Source: Arthrobacter sp. zg-Y769 (GTDB lineage Bacteria > Actinomycetota > Actinomycetes > Actinomycetales > Micrococcaceae). Taken from it: a stretch of 64,000 nucleotides of DNA. Positions 14,779-23,985 of this stretch are shown here, piece by piece (positions within the stretch are counted from its first letter, which is position 1; each line of letters starts with the position of its first letter). The notes under the pieces are model-generated. The model had not been told where the DNA came from and searched no databases. It was given only the letters and a program-made list of their open reading frames with translations. The stretch covers positions 372,001 through 436,000 of the forward strand of contig NZ_JAJJOE010000004.1 of assembly GCF_020907405.1 (NCBI RefSeq). The letters run 5' to 3'. The position numbers and the translations under genes are program-made.

Positions 14779-16938
14779 CTACGCCTCGCCCCGGCGCAGC
14801 AGCCGGCCGGCGGGAACGCCAGGGTCGACGTCGACGCCGGCCAGCAGCGTGCGGCGCACAACGCCGGTGAGCCGCTTCCCCGCGTACGGCGTGACCGGAT
14901 TCCGGTGCTGCAGAGCCGCCGGATCCACGGTGAAGGTTTCCGCCGGCGCGAAGACCGCGAAGTCCGCGTCCCGGCCCGGCACAATGCCGCCCTTCCGGTC
15001 CAGCCCGGCCAAAGCAGCGGGAGCCGCGGACATCCAGTGCACCACCCGCTCCAGCGAAATCCCCCGGGTACGGGCCTCGGTCCAGATCAGCGCCAGCCCC
15101 AGCTGCAGCGAAGACACCCCGCCCCAGGCAACACCGAAGTCCCCGCGCACCAGGTCCTTCAGGTCCTGGGTGCTGGGCGAATGGTCCGACACGATGCAGT
15201 CGATGGTTCCGTCCGCCAGGCCGGCCCAGAGCTGTTCCCGGTTCGCGTCCGCGCGGATCGGCGGGCAGCATTTGAACGCCGTGGCGCCGTCCGGAATCTC
15301 CTCGGCCGTCAGCGTCAGGTAGTGCGGGCAGGTTTCGGCGGTGAGGCGGACGCCGTCGTCCTTCGCCGCGCGGATCAGCGGCAGCGCCTCGGCGGAGGAC
15401 AGGTGCAGGATATGCGCCCGCGCTCCGGTGCGCCGTGCCGCCTCAATGACCTGCCCGACGGCGCTGTTTTCCGCTTCCGGCGGCCGCGAGGCCAGGAAGC
15501 CGGCGTACTGCGGACCGGCCGGGGTGTCCCGGATCTGGCCCGGGTCCTCGGCGTGGACGATCAGCAGGGCGTCGACGGTCTTCAGTTCGGCGAGGACGGT
15601 TTCCATTTCCGCCGGTTCCAGGTGCGGGAATTCGTCGACGCCGGAGTGGACCAGGAAGCATTTGAAGCCGAACACGCCGGCGTCGTGCAGGGGACGCAGG
15701 TCCGCTTCGTTTCCCGGAACGGCTCCGCCCCAGAACCCGACGTCGACGGCGGCCTGCGGCGCCGCGCAGGCCCGCTTGATCTCCAGCGCCTCCACGGTCA
15801 CCGTGGGCGGGATGCTGTTCAGCGGCATGTCGATCAGGGTAGTGATGCCGCCGGCCGCCGCCGCCCGGGTGGCCGAGGCGAACCCCTCCCACTCGGTGCG
15901 CCCGGGCTCGTTCACGTGCACGTGGGTGTCCACCAGTCCGGGCAGCAGCGTTTCATCGTCGGCCAGTTCCAGCAGCCGCTCCCCCGCCAGCCCGGCACCC
16001 AGGGGGACGACGGCGGCAATCGAGCCGTCCCGGACGGCCACTTCGGCCGGGACAATTCCTTCCGGGGTGAGGACGGCGTTGCCGCGGATCACCAGGTCGT
16101 AGCGGTCTGCCACCGGCTTCCCAGCGGCAGCCGCCTCCGGCTCCAACCAGTCAAACGCCCCGGAAACCGGCGCCGCGTATTCCAGCGACACCTCCCCGCG
16201 GTAACCGCCGCTGCGACTCGCCCGGATCCAGTCCGCCAGGGGCAGGGTTCCGGTTCCGGGTGCCCCGCGGCCGGGCGCATCGGCAATCTGGACGTGCCCG
16301 AACCGGCCGGCGTCGGCGGCCACCAGCGCCGCCACGTCGTCGCCGTTCACCGCCAGATGGTAGAAATCGGCGAGCAGCGCCGTGTTGGCGGCCCCGGCGG
16401 CGTGCATCCGGTCCAGCACCGCGAACACGTCCGCCGCGGTTTTCAGGGGATAGTCCGGGGCGCCGCTGAGCGGTTCCAGCAGCACGGTTCCGCCGAAGGG
16501 CGCGACGGCGCGGGCCCCCTCCAGCAGGTTCCGCCCGGCTTCGGCGTCCTGCTCCTGGGGGCTAAAGCGGGGGTTGCGGTTGCCGTAGAGGGCGTTGAAC
16601 AGCCGGCAGCCCAACCGTTCGCCGATTCCCGCCACCACCTGCACGTTGGCCCGGAAGTCCGCTCCCCGGTCCGGCAGGGAGGGCAGGCCCCGTTCGCCCG
16701 CGGGCATTGCCCCGGCGTCGAAGTTCAGGGCCCCCAGCCGCACCCCGGCGTCGCGGATGGCTGCCTCGAACTCCGCCACCTGCGCCTGCGGCGGCACCGG
16801 TTCGGTAAACGGCCACCAGAACTCCACGGTGTCGAAGCCCGCGGCGCGCGCGGCGGCCGGGCGTGCCAGCAGTGGCAGTTCGGTGAACAGAATGGAGCAG
16901 TTCACCGAGTATCCGGCGCGGGTACCGTCGTGCATCAC
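14779..16938 (-). CDS. Hydroxypyruvate isomerase - allantoinase fusion protein
   Basis: 719-aa single reading frame with two complete enzymes. Residues 8-265 are a hydroxypyruvate isomerase (Hyi, xylose-isomerase-like TIM barrel) with the expected metal ligands Glu155 (LLEPLSG), Asp191/His194 (ADFYH), Gln217 (HVQIAD) and Glu253 (SLEY). Residues 279-719 are an allantoinase (AllB, cyclic amidohydrolase): [10 protein letters not shown] with His339/His341, the carbamylated-Lys region [23 protein letters not shown] and the SDHSPS Asp. There is no stop or frame change at the junction (an Ala/Gly/Pro-rich linker near 268-277). Allantoin would be opened to allantoate, while Hyi handles the glyoxylate-derived hydroxypyruvate/tartronate semialdehyde arm. 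The start overlaps the AllE stop (ATGA). Confidence 0.88.
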   Translation of the reverse strand: MMHDGTRAGYSVNCSILFTELPLLARPAAARAAGFDTVEFWWPFTEPVPPQAQVAEFEAAIRDAGVRLGALNFDAGAMPAGERGLPSLPDRGADFRANVQVVAGIGERLGCRLFNALYGNRNPRFSPQEQDAEAGRNLLEGARAVAPFGGTVLLEPLSGAPDYPLKTAADVFAVLDRMHAAGAANTALLADFYHLAVNGDDVAALVAADAGRFGHVQIADAPGRGAPGTGTLPLADWIRASRSGGYRGEVSLEYAAPVSGAFDWLEPEAAAAGKPVADRYDLVIRGNAVLTPEGIVPAEVAVRDGSIAAVVPLGAGLAGERLLELADDETLLPGLVDTHVHVNEPGRTEWEGFASATRAAAAGGITTLIDMPLNSIPPTVTVEALEIKRACAAPQAAVDVGFWGGAVPGNEADLRPLHDAGVFGFKCFLVHSGVDEFPHLEPAEMETVLAELKTVDALLIVHAEDPGQIRDTPAGPQYAGFLASRPPEAENSAVGQVIEAARRTGARAHILHLSSAEALPLIRAAKDDGVRLTAETCPHYLTLTAEEIPDGATAFKCCPPIRADANREQLWAGLADGTIDCIVSDHSPSTQDLKDLVRGDFGVAWGGVSSLQLGLALIWTEARTRGISLERVVHWMSAAPAALAGLDRKGGIVPGRDADFAVFAPAETFTVDPAALQHRNPVTPYAGKRLTGVVRRTLLAGVDVDPGVPAGRLLRRGEA

Positions 16939-17759
16939 CGGCCTCCCAGCAGGACCTGGCGGTTCACGTCCTTATAAAGGAGGTAGCGGAAGTTCGACGG
17001 GCCGCCGGCGTAACAGGCCTGCGGGCAGAACGCCCGCAGGGACAGATAGTCGCCTTCCTCCACCTCCACCCAGTCCTGGTTGAGCCGGTACACGGCCTTG
17101 CCCTCGAGCACGTACAGCCCGTGCTCCATCACATGGGTTTCGGCAAACGGAATCACGGCACCGGGTTCAAAGGTCACCACGTTCACGTGCATGTCATAAG
17201 CGACGTCGTCCACCGGGATCATCCGGGTGGTGCGCCATTTGTTGTCCGTGCCGGGCATCGGCGTCGGCGCGATGTCCGCCTCGTTGCCGAAGACCGGCGC
17301 CGGGGTGTGTCCCGGCAGCGGCTGGTGTGCCTTGCGGATCCAGGCGAACTTCGCCGGTTCCTGCCCCTCGTTGAACGCGCCCCACAGCGTTTCGGGCGGC
17401 AGGTAGGCGAACCCGCCCGGGGTCAGCACATGGTCCCGGCCCAGCCGGCGGACGGTCAGGGTGCCCTCGAGGACGAAAATAAAGGACTGCACTTCAAGTT
17501 CCGGTTCGGGCGCCCGGGAACCGCCGCCCGGGGCCACCTCCATCAGGTACTGGGCGAAGGTAGTGGCGCCGCCCGCCACCGGCCGGTTCAGGATCCAGGC
17601 GCGGGTATCGGTCCATTCGGGCAGCACGCTGACCACGATGTCCCGCAGCACGCCGCGCGGAATCACAGTGTAGGCCTCGGTGACCACAGCCCGTCCGGTG
17701 AGCAGCTCGGTCTGGGCGGGCAGGCCGCCCTCGGGGGCGTAGTAGCGGGGCGTGTTCAC
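16935..17759 (-). CDS. allE: (S)-ureidoglycine aminohydrolase, bicupin AllE
   Basis: 274-aa bicupin, the usual length. AllE hydrolyses (S)-ureidoglycine from allantoate to (S)-ureidoglycolate and ammonia, using Mn. Family features are the N-terminal [45 protein letters not shown], and the C-terminal metal cupin with [27 protein letters not shown] (His/Glu ligands). The start codon is a GTG at 17759 overlapping the upstream gene's stop as TAGTG, and its own stop overlaps the allantoinase fusion start. Allantoate amidohydrolase (AllC) is not visible in the window. Confidence 0.9.
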   Translation of the reverse strand: MNTPRYYAPEGGLPAQTELLTGRAVVTEAYTVIPRGVLRDIVVSVLPEWTDTRAWILNRPVAGGATTFAQYLMEVAPGGGSRAPEPELEVQSFIFVLEGTLTVRRLGRDHVLTPGGFAYLPPETLWGAFNEGQEPAKFAWIRKAHQPLPGHTPAPVFGNEADIAPTPMPGTDNKWRTTRMIPVDDVAYDMHVNVVTFEPGAVIPFAETHVMEHGLYVLEGKAVYRLNQDWVEVEEGDYLSLRAFCPQACYAGGPSNFRYLLYKDVNRQVLLGGR

Positions 17760-19081
17760 TAGCGGACCTTTTCGTCGGCGGCGGTGGAGGGGCGGGTAGC
17801 GCGGGGGTGGGCCAGGGCGGCAAGTTCGACGCCGGTCAGCCCGGTGTCCCGCGCAATCTCCGCCTCGGTGAGCGCTCCGCAGAGCATTCCCCGATGGACA
17901 AACCGGGCCAGCGCGCGGGCGGTGGCCGGTTCGTCGAGCACGCTGCCGCCGCGTTTCTGCACGTAACTGCGCAGGCGCGCCGCGGCGTCGTCGTACCCCT
18001 CCCGGTAAAAGGCGTACGTCGCCAGGAAGCGGGTGGGCAGCTGCGCCGGGTGCAGGTCCCAGCCCTGGTAGAAGCCGTGTTCCAGAGAGCGGCGCACCAG
18101 CCGGGCGTGCAGTTGCCAGGCGGAACGGATCTCGGCGGGCGTGCCCAGCGGCAGGATGTTGGTGGAGCCGTCCGAAAGCCGGACGCCGGTGCCGGCGGCG
18201 GCCACCTGCATCACGGCCTTGGCGTAGTCCGCGGCCGGATGCTCCATAGACTGGTAGGCCGCGGCGATCTGCACCGAATCGGAATAGTCGTAGGTGCCGT
18301 AGTGCAGGGCGGAGACCCGGCCCTTGGCCCGGTGGATCAGCTGCGCGGCGGGCACCGTGCCGTTGGCGGCCAGGACCAGCTGCGGGGTTTCCACCTGCAC
18401 CTCGAACCGCAGCCGCCCTTCGGGCAGCCCGTGGGCGTCCTCCAGCAGTTCGCAGATGTAGACCATGGCCTCGACCTGTTCCACGGTGGAGACCTTGGGC
18501 AGGGTCAGCACCAGTCCCTCCGGCAGCGGACCGGCGGCCACCAGGCCGGCCAGGAACAGGTCCAGGGTGCGGACGCCGCGGGCGCGGGTGGACGCTTCGA
18601 AGGACTTGAACCGGATGCCGACAAACGGCGGGGCGGTTCCGGCCGCCACGGCCTCGGCCACGGCGGCGGCCGCCTGCCGGGCATGGCCGTCCTCCTCGTC
18701 GTCGGGCCGGAGTCCGTACCCGTCCTCGAAGTCCAGGCGTAGGTCCTCGATCGGTTCGGTGCGCAGCTTCGCCTCCACCAGCGGCACGACGGCGTCGGCC
18801 ACGCGGGCGTCCAGGCCCAGCCGGTCCGCCAGCTCAGCGAGGGATCCGTGCGCGGCCAGGGCGGCCAGCGCGTCCTCGCCCCAGCTTTCGGGCAGGGCGG
18901 GCACGCAGCGGTCCGCCGGAACATAGACGGTGTGCACGGGCTGCCGGGTGCCGTCGTCGCCCGGGTAGGCCGCGGTGAGCAGCCGGTCCGTGTCCGCGAG
19001 GACGGCATCGAGCCGGGCCAGGTGCTCGACGCCGAGGACGGGTTCATCCGCGGCGGCGGAGTCCCGGGAGCGAGGGAGCAT
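17759..19081 (-). CDS. DUF6986 family protein (aldolase/PEP-utilising TIM-barrel-like) in purine operon
   Basis: 440-aa protein of an actinobacterial family found beside uricase and allantoin genes. It has a CitE/HpcH-like look: RLDFEDGYGLRPDDEEDGHA (acidic cluster), GIRFKSFE, LTLPKV, FEVQVETPQLVL (Glu) and ALHYGTYDYSD. Function is not established; it may act on a C2-C4 product of ureidoglycolate/glyoxylate metabolism. The start at 19081 is chosen because its ATG overlaps the uricase TGA as TGATG, matching the coupling style of the operon; a longer frame beginning at 19108 would overlap uricase by 28 nt. Confidence 0.75.
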   Translation of the reverse strand: MLPRSRDSAAADEPVLGVEHLARLDAVLADTDRLLTAAYPGDDGTRQPVHTVYVPADRCVPALPESWGEDALAALAAHGSLAELADRLGLDARVADAVVPLVEAKLRTEPIEDLRLDFEDGYGLRPDDEEDGHARQAAAAVAEAVAAGTAPPFVGIRFKSFEASTRARGVRTLDLFLAGLVAAGPLPEGLVLTLPKVSTVEQVEAMVYICELLEDAHGLPEGRLRFEVQVETPQLVLAANGTVPAAQLIHRAKGRVSALHYGTYDYSDSVQIAAAYQSMEHPAADYAKAVMQVAAAGTGVRLSDGSTNILPLGTPAEIRSAWQLHARLVRRSLEHGFYQGWDLHPAQLPTRFLATYAFYREGYDDAAARLRSYVQKRGGSVLDEPATARALARFVHRGMLCGALTEAEIARDTGLTGVELAALAHPRATRPSTAADEKVR

Positions 19082-20025
19082 CAGCAGAACCCGCCCACGG
19101 TGTTCCACACCGATGCATCCGGGTCCGTGCCCTCACGCAGTACGGAGGCTTCGATCAGCCCGTAGGGGCGGTCCGCGGCGAAGAACACCTCGTTGGGGTT
19201 GTCCAGGCCAAACGGTGTCAGGTCCACCAGGAAGTGGTGGTTATTCGGCAGCGAGAGGCGGACTTCAACGATCTCCGGGTGGGCGGCAATCACGGCCTTG
19301 CCCATTTCATACATGCTCTGCTGCAGGGCCAGGGAGTGCGTCCCGGCGAAGGCATCCAGCAGCAGGGTCCGCGCCGAGGCATAGAGAGAGGTGAAATCCA
19401 GTGCGGCCAGGTCCGCGTCCGGGGCGTAGCGCCATTTGGCCGTGACGTCGGTGGCGAGGATCCGGTCAGTGGTTTCGGCGAGGGTGGTGTAGCGGTCCCG
19501 CGGGAAGCCGTGGAACTCGGAGCCGGTGGATTTGAGCACGGTCAGGCCGCTGATCCCGGAGACCAGCTGCCGCTCCCCGGCGGCGGACAGCAGCAGGGCG
19601 GTGCGGACTTCGGACTTGTCCTTGGCGAAGGCATGGTCGTGGTTGCTGATCCGGTTCCAGAAGTACTGCTCCGCGGCCCAGCGTCCGCCGGTGACCCAGC
19701 CGAATTCCCCGGTGAAGTGCTGCTCCAGGCGGAGCAGGAACGCCTCGGGTGAGCCGACGCCGTCGCGGGCGAAGGCGTAGATGGTGTTCTTCTGCGTATC
19801 GGTGGCCACCACGGAGGAGTTGTCCCCCTGCGTGTGGGCCGCATCGAAGTCGCCGTGCAGCTGGGAGGTGACGCTGAGGTCCTCGAGCTGGTGCCGGGCA
19901 GTGTCGCGGGTGACCTTCACCAGCCGGACCTCGGCCTTGCCGTACTGGTTGCGGCCGAGCACGACCCCCTCCACACCCGCCGTGGCGGTGTTGCCCCCCG
20001 CGGGGGCCTGTTTCGCTTCTGTCAT
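19081..20025 (-). CDS. Urate oxidase (factor-independent uricase)
   Basis: 314-aa uricase, near the usual 300 aa. It converts urate plus O2 to 5-hydroxyisourate and H2O2. Two T-fold halves are present; hallmarks are VVATDTQKNTIYAFAR (the Thr of the catalytic Lys-Thr dyad), LKSTGSEFHGFPRDRYTTL (substrate-binding Phe/Arg region) and LPNNHHFLVDLTPFGLDNPNEVFFAADRPYGLIE (Asn and His of the active site). The start at 20025 lies 3 nt after the HIU hydrolase stop with GAGGAAG upstream. The C-terminus lacks an SKL-type peroxisomal tag, as expected in a bacterium. The operon order D-H-uricase gives the complete urate-to-(S)-allantoin route. Confidence 0.95.
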   Translation of the reverse strand: MTEAKQAPAGGNTATAGVEGVVLGRNQYGKAEVRLVKVTRDTARHQLEDLSVTSQLHGDFDAAHTQGDNSSVVATDTQKNTIYAFARDGVGSPEAFLLRLEQHFTGEFGWVTGGRWAAEQYFWNRISNHDHAFAKDKSEVRTALLLSAAGERQLVSGISGLTVLKSTGSEFHGFPRDRYTTLAETTDRILATDVTAKWRYAPDADLAALDFTSLYASARTLLLDAFAGTHSLALQQSMYEMGKAVIAAHPEIVEVRLSLPNNHHFLVDLTPFGLDNPNEVFFAADRPYGLIEASVLREGTDPDASVWNTVGGFC

Positions 20026-20028
20026 GGC

Positions 20029-20370
20029 TCAGCTTCCTCGGTAGGTGGAGTAGGCAAACGGGCTCAGCAGCAGCGGAACGTGGTAGTGCTGGCCCGGATC
20101 GGTGAGGCTAAAGGTCAGGGAGACGCTGGGGAAGAAGGTGTCCGTTCCCGTGGCGGCGAAGTAGGCGCCGGTGGCGAAATCGATCCGGTAGGTGCCCGGT
20201 TCCAGTTCCGCCGGGCCGAGGCTGCCGATCCGGCCGTCCCCGTCGGTGGTTCCCTCGCCCACCCGGGTCGCGCCGTCGTCGCGCAGGAACCAGAGGGAGG
20301 CGGCGACGCCGGCGGCGGGCTTTCCGGCGCCGGTGTCCAGGATGTGGGTGGTGACGTGGCTGCGGCTCAT
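20029..20370 (-). CDS. uraH: 5-hydroxyisourate hydrolase (transthyretin-like)
   Basis: 113-aa transthyretin-related protein that hydrolyses 5-hydroxyisourate to OHCU. Signature elements are the N-terminal THILDTGAGKPAAGV with the catalytic His, an internal Arg/Asp region (YRIDFATGAYF), the HYHVPLLLSPFAYSTY segment, and the C-terminal tetrapeptide YRGS that distinguishes HIU hydrolases from true transthyretins. The start overlaps the UraD stop by ATGA. Confidence 0.95.
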   Translation of the reverse strand: MSRSHVTTHILDTGAGKPAAGVAASLWFLRDDGATRVGEGTTDGDGRIGSLGPAELEPGTYRIDFATGAYFAATGTDTFFPSVSLTFSLTDPGQHYHVPLLLSPFAYSTYRGS

Positions 20371-20894
20371 GCGTTCAGCAGTCCTTCGAGTCGGAGGATG
20401 GCGATGTCCCGCAGCTGGGCTGCAACGACGGGGAGTTCCTCGGTGTCGTTGTGCTGCAGTCGTTCTTCGAGGACGGCGAGGATGTCCTCGGCGCTGCGGC
20501 CGGCGGCACGGATGAGGAAAACGCGTCCAAACCGGTCTTCATACGCCCGGTTGCCGGCCTGCAGCCGGTCCTGGATCTCCTCGAGTCCGCTCACGGACTC
20601 CTGCTCCCGGCGGGAAAGCCGTGCTTCGGCGCCGCTGCCCTTCGGGCTGTCGCCGATGCGCGGGTGGTGGGCCAGGGCGGCGTCGATCTCCGCCTCGGTG
20701 AAGTCCGGGGCGGCAAGTTCCGCGAAGCTCAGCAGCTCGCCGGGGGTGGCGAACGGGCGGGCGGCGGCCACCTCGTTGCACCACCGGGGAATGTCGGCGC
20801 AGGGGCGCAGCATCTCCTCCGCGTCCCGCCGGGACGCGGTGTTGAACGCGGCGAGGAAATCCGGTGCTTCTGTCGGCACGTCTTCTGAGGGCAC
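20367..20894 (-). CDS. uraD: 2-oxo-4-hydroxy-4-carboxy-5-ureidoimidazoline (OHCU) decarboxylase
   Basis: 175-aa all-helical decarboxylase giving (S)-allantoin. It has the catalytic His in AHHPRIGDSPKG, the upstream LLSFAELAAPDFTEAEIDAAL, and the C-terminal NRAYEDRFGRVFLIRAAGRS block. It begins with GTG at 20894 and is the first gene of the minus-strand purine operon uraD-uraH-uricase-DUF6986-allE-hyi/allB. The upstream region carries an inverted repeat at 20976-20989. Confidence 0.93.
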   Translation of the reverse strand: MPSEDVPTEAPDFLAAFNTASRRDAEEMLRPCADIPRWCNEVAAARPFATPGELLSFAELAAPDFTEAEIDAALAHHPRIGDSPKGSGAEARLSRREQESVSGLEEIQDRLQAGNRAYEDRFGRVFLIRAAGRSAEDILAVLEERLQHNDTEELPVVAAQLRDIAILRLEGLLNA

Positions 20895-20975
20895 GGGTGT
20901 CAGCTTTCAGTCAGGACTCTTCCGCCGCCGGCGCTGGACACCCTTGACCATCGGCGTCGCCGACTTGATTCGATG

Positions 20976-20989
20976 TTCCGGAAACGGAA
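20976..20989. promoter_or_regulatory. TTCCG-N4-CGGAA inverted repeat upstream of the purine operon
   Basis: TTCCGGAAACGGAA is a 14-bp dyad about 80 nt upstream of the uraD start. Its form resembles IclR-family sites, and IclR-type AllR proteins control allantoin genes elsewhere. No IclR gene is in the window, so the assignment is inference. Confidence 0.4.
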
Positions 20990-21118
20990 TTTATATTTGG
21001 GACAGTCTGTTCGCCGCCGATGTGTCTGTCAAGGAACATATGCAACCCGCCGTATTACCGCGGATTAGTTTGGGCGCTGTTCCGCGGACCCTTCCGGAAC
21101 GCGAAGACCGGTTCCAGA

Positions 21119-21655
21119 ATGATTCCTATGGACCGCTCCACGGGACAGCGGATGGCACGGAAAACAAGCCGGCGAAAGGCCCCAACCGGGTTTGGCCGCG
21201 CCTGCCTCTGGACGGCCTGCGCCGCCGGGCTGCTGCACGCCGCATTCAGCCTCTACTGGGCGCTGGGCGGCCGATGGCTGCTGGACACCGTGGGCCAGTG
21301 GGCGGTGCAGGAATCCGCCGACGCGCCGCTGCGGACCGGGCTGCTGCTTGGAGCTGTGGCACTGGCCAAGGCGGCAGCCGCAGTGATTCCGGTGGCGGCG
21401 GCGTACGGCCGGTTCCCCTGGCCGGGCCTGTGGCGGACGGTGAGCTGGATCGGCGCCGTGGTGTTGGTTCTGTACGGCGGTGCGAACACGGTGGTCAGCA
21501 ATGCCGTGCTCGCCGGGCTGATCCGCCCGGACACCGGGTATGACCGCATGGCGACGATCGGGCATGCCTGGCTCTGGGACCCGTTGTTCCTGCTGTGGGG
21601 CCTGGCCCTGCTTGGTTATCTCGTACTGTCCCGTGCCGGACGGGATAACCGCTAG
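21119..21655 (+). CDS. DUF3995-like membrane protein
   Basis: Predicted membrane protein of about 178 aa with four hydrophobic segments and the DUF3995 look (SLYWALGGRWLLDTVG near the first helix, then GHAWLWDPLFLLWGLALL near the last). Function is unknown. The start is uncertain: ATG codons at 21119 and 21128 are both possible, neither with a good Shine-Dalgarno, and the frame is open to 21020. It lies between the divergent uraD operon and the xanthine dehydrogenase genes and shows no clear functional tie to either. Confidence 0.6.
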   Translation: MIPMDRSTGQRMARKTSRRKAPTGFGRACLWTACAAGLLHAAFSLYWALGGRWLLDTVGQWAVQESADAPLRTGLLLGAVALAKAAAAVIPVAAAYGRFPWPGLWRTVSWIGAVVLVLYGGANTVVSNAVLAGLIRPDTGYDRMATIGHAWLWDPLFLLWGLALLGYLVLSRAGRDNR

Positions 21656-21942
21656 GAACGCGTCGGCGGGAGGGACATCATTTCCGGCGAGGTATCCCTA
21701 GGGCGGGGACCGCGTGGTACGCTTCCCTGCAATTACCGGGGCATTAGGGTTTTAGTGCCGGATATGCACAACGGCAAATGACATTCTTTTCCGCCCGTAA
21801 TTGATAAGCAATGCGTCTCGAAATAGGTGACTGAGCTGCGGATTTAGGGGCTTCTGCGCGTTATTCCGGCAGGGTGAACTTCCCGCTTTAGTGCTGGGCT
21901 AGCCGGTGGCGTTTGCCACCCCTTGCTGGAGGGTAGGCCGCG
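21656..21942. other. 287-nt intergenic region upstream of the XdhC-like gene
   Basis: No reading frame with coding character is seen. It is AT-richer than the flanks and includes stretches such as GTAATTGATAAGCAATGCG, so it probably holds the promoter of the xanthine dehydrogenase operon. I could not identify a convincing operator or terminator. Confidence 0.4.
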
Positions 21943-23121
21943 ATGTTGGACATGTTGGAGGAATTGGCAGCCGCCACGGCAGGGGACCTGCCCTGCGCCG
22001 CGGCAACCATCGTCCGAGCCTCCGGGTCGGTTCCCCGACCGGTGGGCACCACCATGCTGATCAGCGGCACCGGGAGAGTCCATGGGTCGCTTTCGGGCGG
22101 CTGCGTGGAGGCCGCCGTCGTCGCCCTCGCCGAGGACGTCCTCGCCGACGGCTGCCCGCGGCTCGAGTCCTTCGGGTACAGCGACACCGATGCGTTCGCC
22201 GTCGGACTCAGCTGCGGCGGCACCCTGGACGTCTTCATCGCTCCGGTCCTCCCCGGCTGGATCCCGTCCGTTCCGGCTGCCGGCACGCCCTGCGCCCTGA
22301 TCCGGCGGATCGACGACGGCGCGGGCGCGCGTCCGGTGTTTATCGAGGACCCGGCCGGGACGGCCGCCACGCCGGCAGGTCTGCTTTCCACCCACGGTCC
22401 CGCACTGGCCGCGCTGCTGGGCACGGATCCGGCGCGTGCCGCCGCCCGCCTCGCTCCCCTTCTGGCTTCGGGCCGTACCGGCGTCGTCGAGCTGCGCGGC
22501 GGACAGCGGGGCTCAGCGTCCGGCGGGCCGGACTGCGACGGCGGCAGCACCGTCCTGTTCCTGGAGTCCCGGCTGGCGCCGCCGCGGCTGGTGCTCATCG
22601 GCGCGAACGATTTTTCCGCCGCCCTCGCCCGGCAGGGACGCCTGCTCGGCTACCGCGTGACCATCTGCGATGCCCGGCCGCTCTTCACCACGCCGGACCG
22701 TTTTCCCGACGCCCACCAGGTACGCGTGCAGCGGCCGGCGGACTACCTCCGGGACGAGGCTGTCGCCGGGCGGCTGGATGCCCGGACGGTGGTCTGCGTC
22801 CTCAGCCATGACGCCCGGTTCGATGTCCCTGCCCTCACCGAGGCCCTCCGCCTGGACCTCGCCTATGTGGGGGCCATGGGGTCCCGCCGCACCCACGACG
22901 CACGCATGGCCGCCCTGCGAAAATCCGGGCTGACCGGCGTCGAGCTGGCGAAGCTGCACTCCCCCATCGGCCTCGACATCGGTGCAGCCACTCCCGAGGA
23001 GACCGCGGTGTCCGTCTTCGCCGAAATCGTGGCCGCCCGGTCCGGGGCTGCGGCGAGCGGCCAGCCGCTGGGCGCAGTTTCCGGCCCCATCCATCCCGTC
23101 AACCGGCTCCACGCCAGCTGA
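21943..23121 (+). CDS. XdhC/CoxI family protein (molybdenum cofactor insertion/maturation)
   Basis: 392-aa XdhC-family protein. The N-terminal XdhC/CoxI domain has ASGSVPRPVGTTMLIS, GSLSGGCVEAAV and the conserved LSCGGTLDVFIAPV. The C-terminal Rossmann domain has LVLIGANDFSAALARQGRLLGYRVTICDARP and the closing AYVGAMGSRRTHDARM...LHSPIGLDIGAATPEE. Such proteins bind and sulfurate Mo cofactor and insert it into xanthine dehydrogenase. The usual Rossmann GAG is here GAN, a small deviation. It is the first gene of a three-gene plus-strand operon, 9 nt before the FAD subunit. Confidence 0.9.
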   Translation: MLDMLEELAAATAGDLPCAAATIVRASGSVPRPVGTTMLISGTGRVHGSLSGGCVEAAVVALAEDVLADGCPRLESFGYSDTDAFAVGLSCGGTLDVFIAPVLPGWIPSVPAAGTPCALIRRIDDGAGARPVFIEDPAGTAATPAGLLSTHGPALAALLGTDPARAAARLAPLLASGRTGVVELRGGQRGSASGGPDCDGGSTVLFLESRLAPPRLVLIGANDFSAALARQGRLLGYRVTICDARPLFTTPDRFPDAHQVRVQRPADYLRDEAVAGRLDARTVVCVLSHDARFDVPALTEALRLDLAYVGAMGSRRTHDARMAALRKSGLTGVELAKLHSPIGLDIGAATPEETAVSVFAEIVAARSGAAASGQPLGAVSGPIHPVNRLHAS

Positions 23122-23130
23122 GGAAACCCC

Positions 23131-23985
23131 ATGGACCTGCCCACCGTTTCCGAGCTGATCCGCACCGCGGACCCGCAGCACTGGCGCCCCGGCGACGCCT
23201 GGCTCGCCGGCGGCACCGTACTGTTCTCCTACGGCAGCGACACCCTGCAGCGGCTGCTGGACCTCACCGCCGCCGGCTGGGAACCGCTGGCGATGAACGA
23301 CGACGGACTCGAGATTGCCGCCACCTGCACCATCGCGGAACTGTATACGTTCCCGGGCGCCGTCCCGCCCCGGGTGCGGCAGGCCTGGCCGGCGCTGGAC
23401 CTGATGCAGCCGTGCTGCGACTCGTTTGTGGCCTCCTTCAAGGTTTGGAACGTCTCCACGGTCGGCGGGAACATCTGCACCGGCCTGCCCGCCGGGCCCA
23501 TGACCTCGCTGGCCGCGGCGCTCGACGGCACCGCACTGGTCCTCTCCCCCGGCGGCACCGTGCGTCGGGTGCCGGTGGCCGAACTCGTCATCGGCGACGG
23601 CCGTACCGCGCTGGCACCCGGGGAACTGCTGCGCAGCATCACGCTTCCTGCCACGGCGCTGCGTGCCCGCACCGCGTTCCGGCGGCTCTCGCTGACGAAC
23701 CTGGGCCGGTCCGGGGTGCTGCTGATCGGCCGGACCGATGAGGACGGCAGTTTTGTCCTCACCGTCACCGCGGCCACGAAACGACCGGTCCAGCTGCGCT
23801 TTCCGTCCCTGCCGGACGCCGCCGGGCTGGGGGCCGGTTTAGCGGAAGCGATTGATGCCGGACTCTGGCACGACGACGTGCACGGGCTGCCCGCATGGCG
23901 GCGGGACATGACCTATCGGCTGGCGGAGGAGATCCGCGCCGAACTTGCTGCACCCGCACCCGCACCGGAGGACGGTTCCCTGTGA
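23131..23985 (+). CDS. Xanthine dehydrogenase family FAD-binding subunit
   Basis: 284-aa molybdopterin-dehydrogenase FAD-binding (CoxM/XdhB-like) protein. It has the FAD-binding AGGTVLFSYG near the N-terminus, the second FAD loop VWNVSTVGGNICTGLPAGPM (residues about 105-125), and the C-terminal CO-dehydrogenase flavoprotein-like domain with FRRLSLTNLGRSG. It passes electrons from the 2Fe-2S clusters to NAD+ or another acceptor. It ends in a GTGA overlap with the catalytic subunit gene. The operon context with uricase supports hypoxanthine/xanthine as substrate. Confidence 0.9.
   Translation: MDLPTVSELIRTADPQHWRPGDAWLAGGTVLFSYGSDTLQRLLDLTAAGWEPLAMNDDGLEIAATCTIAELYTFPGAVPPRVRQAWPALDLMQPCCDSFVASFKVWNVSTVGGNICTGLPAGPMTSLAAALDGTALVLSPGGTVRRVPVAELVIGDGRTALAPGELLRSITLPATALRARTAFRRLSLTNLGRSGVLLIGRTDEDGSFVLTVTAATKRPVQLRFPSLPDAAGLGAGLAEAIDAGLWHDDVHGLPAWRRDMTYRLAEEIRAELAAPAPAPEDGSL

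Noticed and set aside
16110-16140. Frameshift or missing stop between the Hyi and AllB domains
   Set aside because: The frame is open without interruption and both domains are intact; fusion is the simplest reading unless the raw reads show otherwise.
14905-16977. Plus-strand open frame of 690 codons across the hyi-allB gene
   Set aside because: Shadow of the fusion gene; Arg/Gly-rich with no motif.
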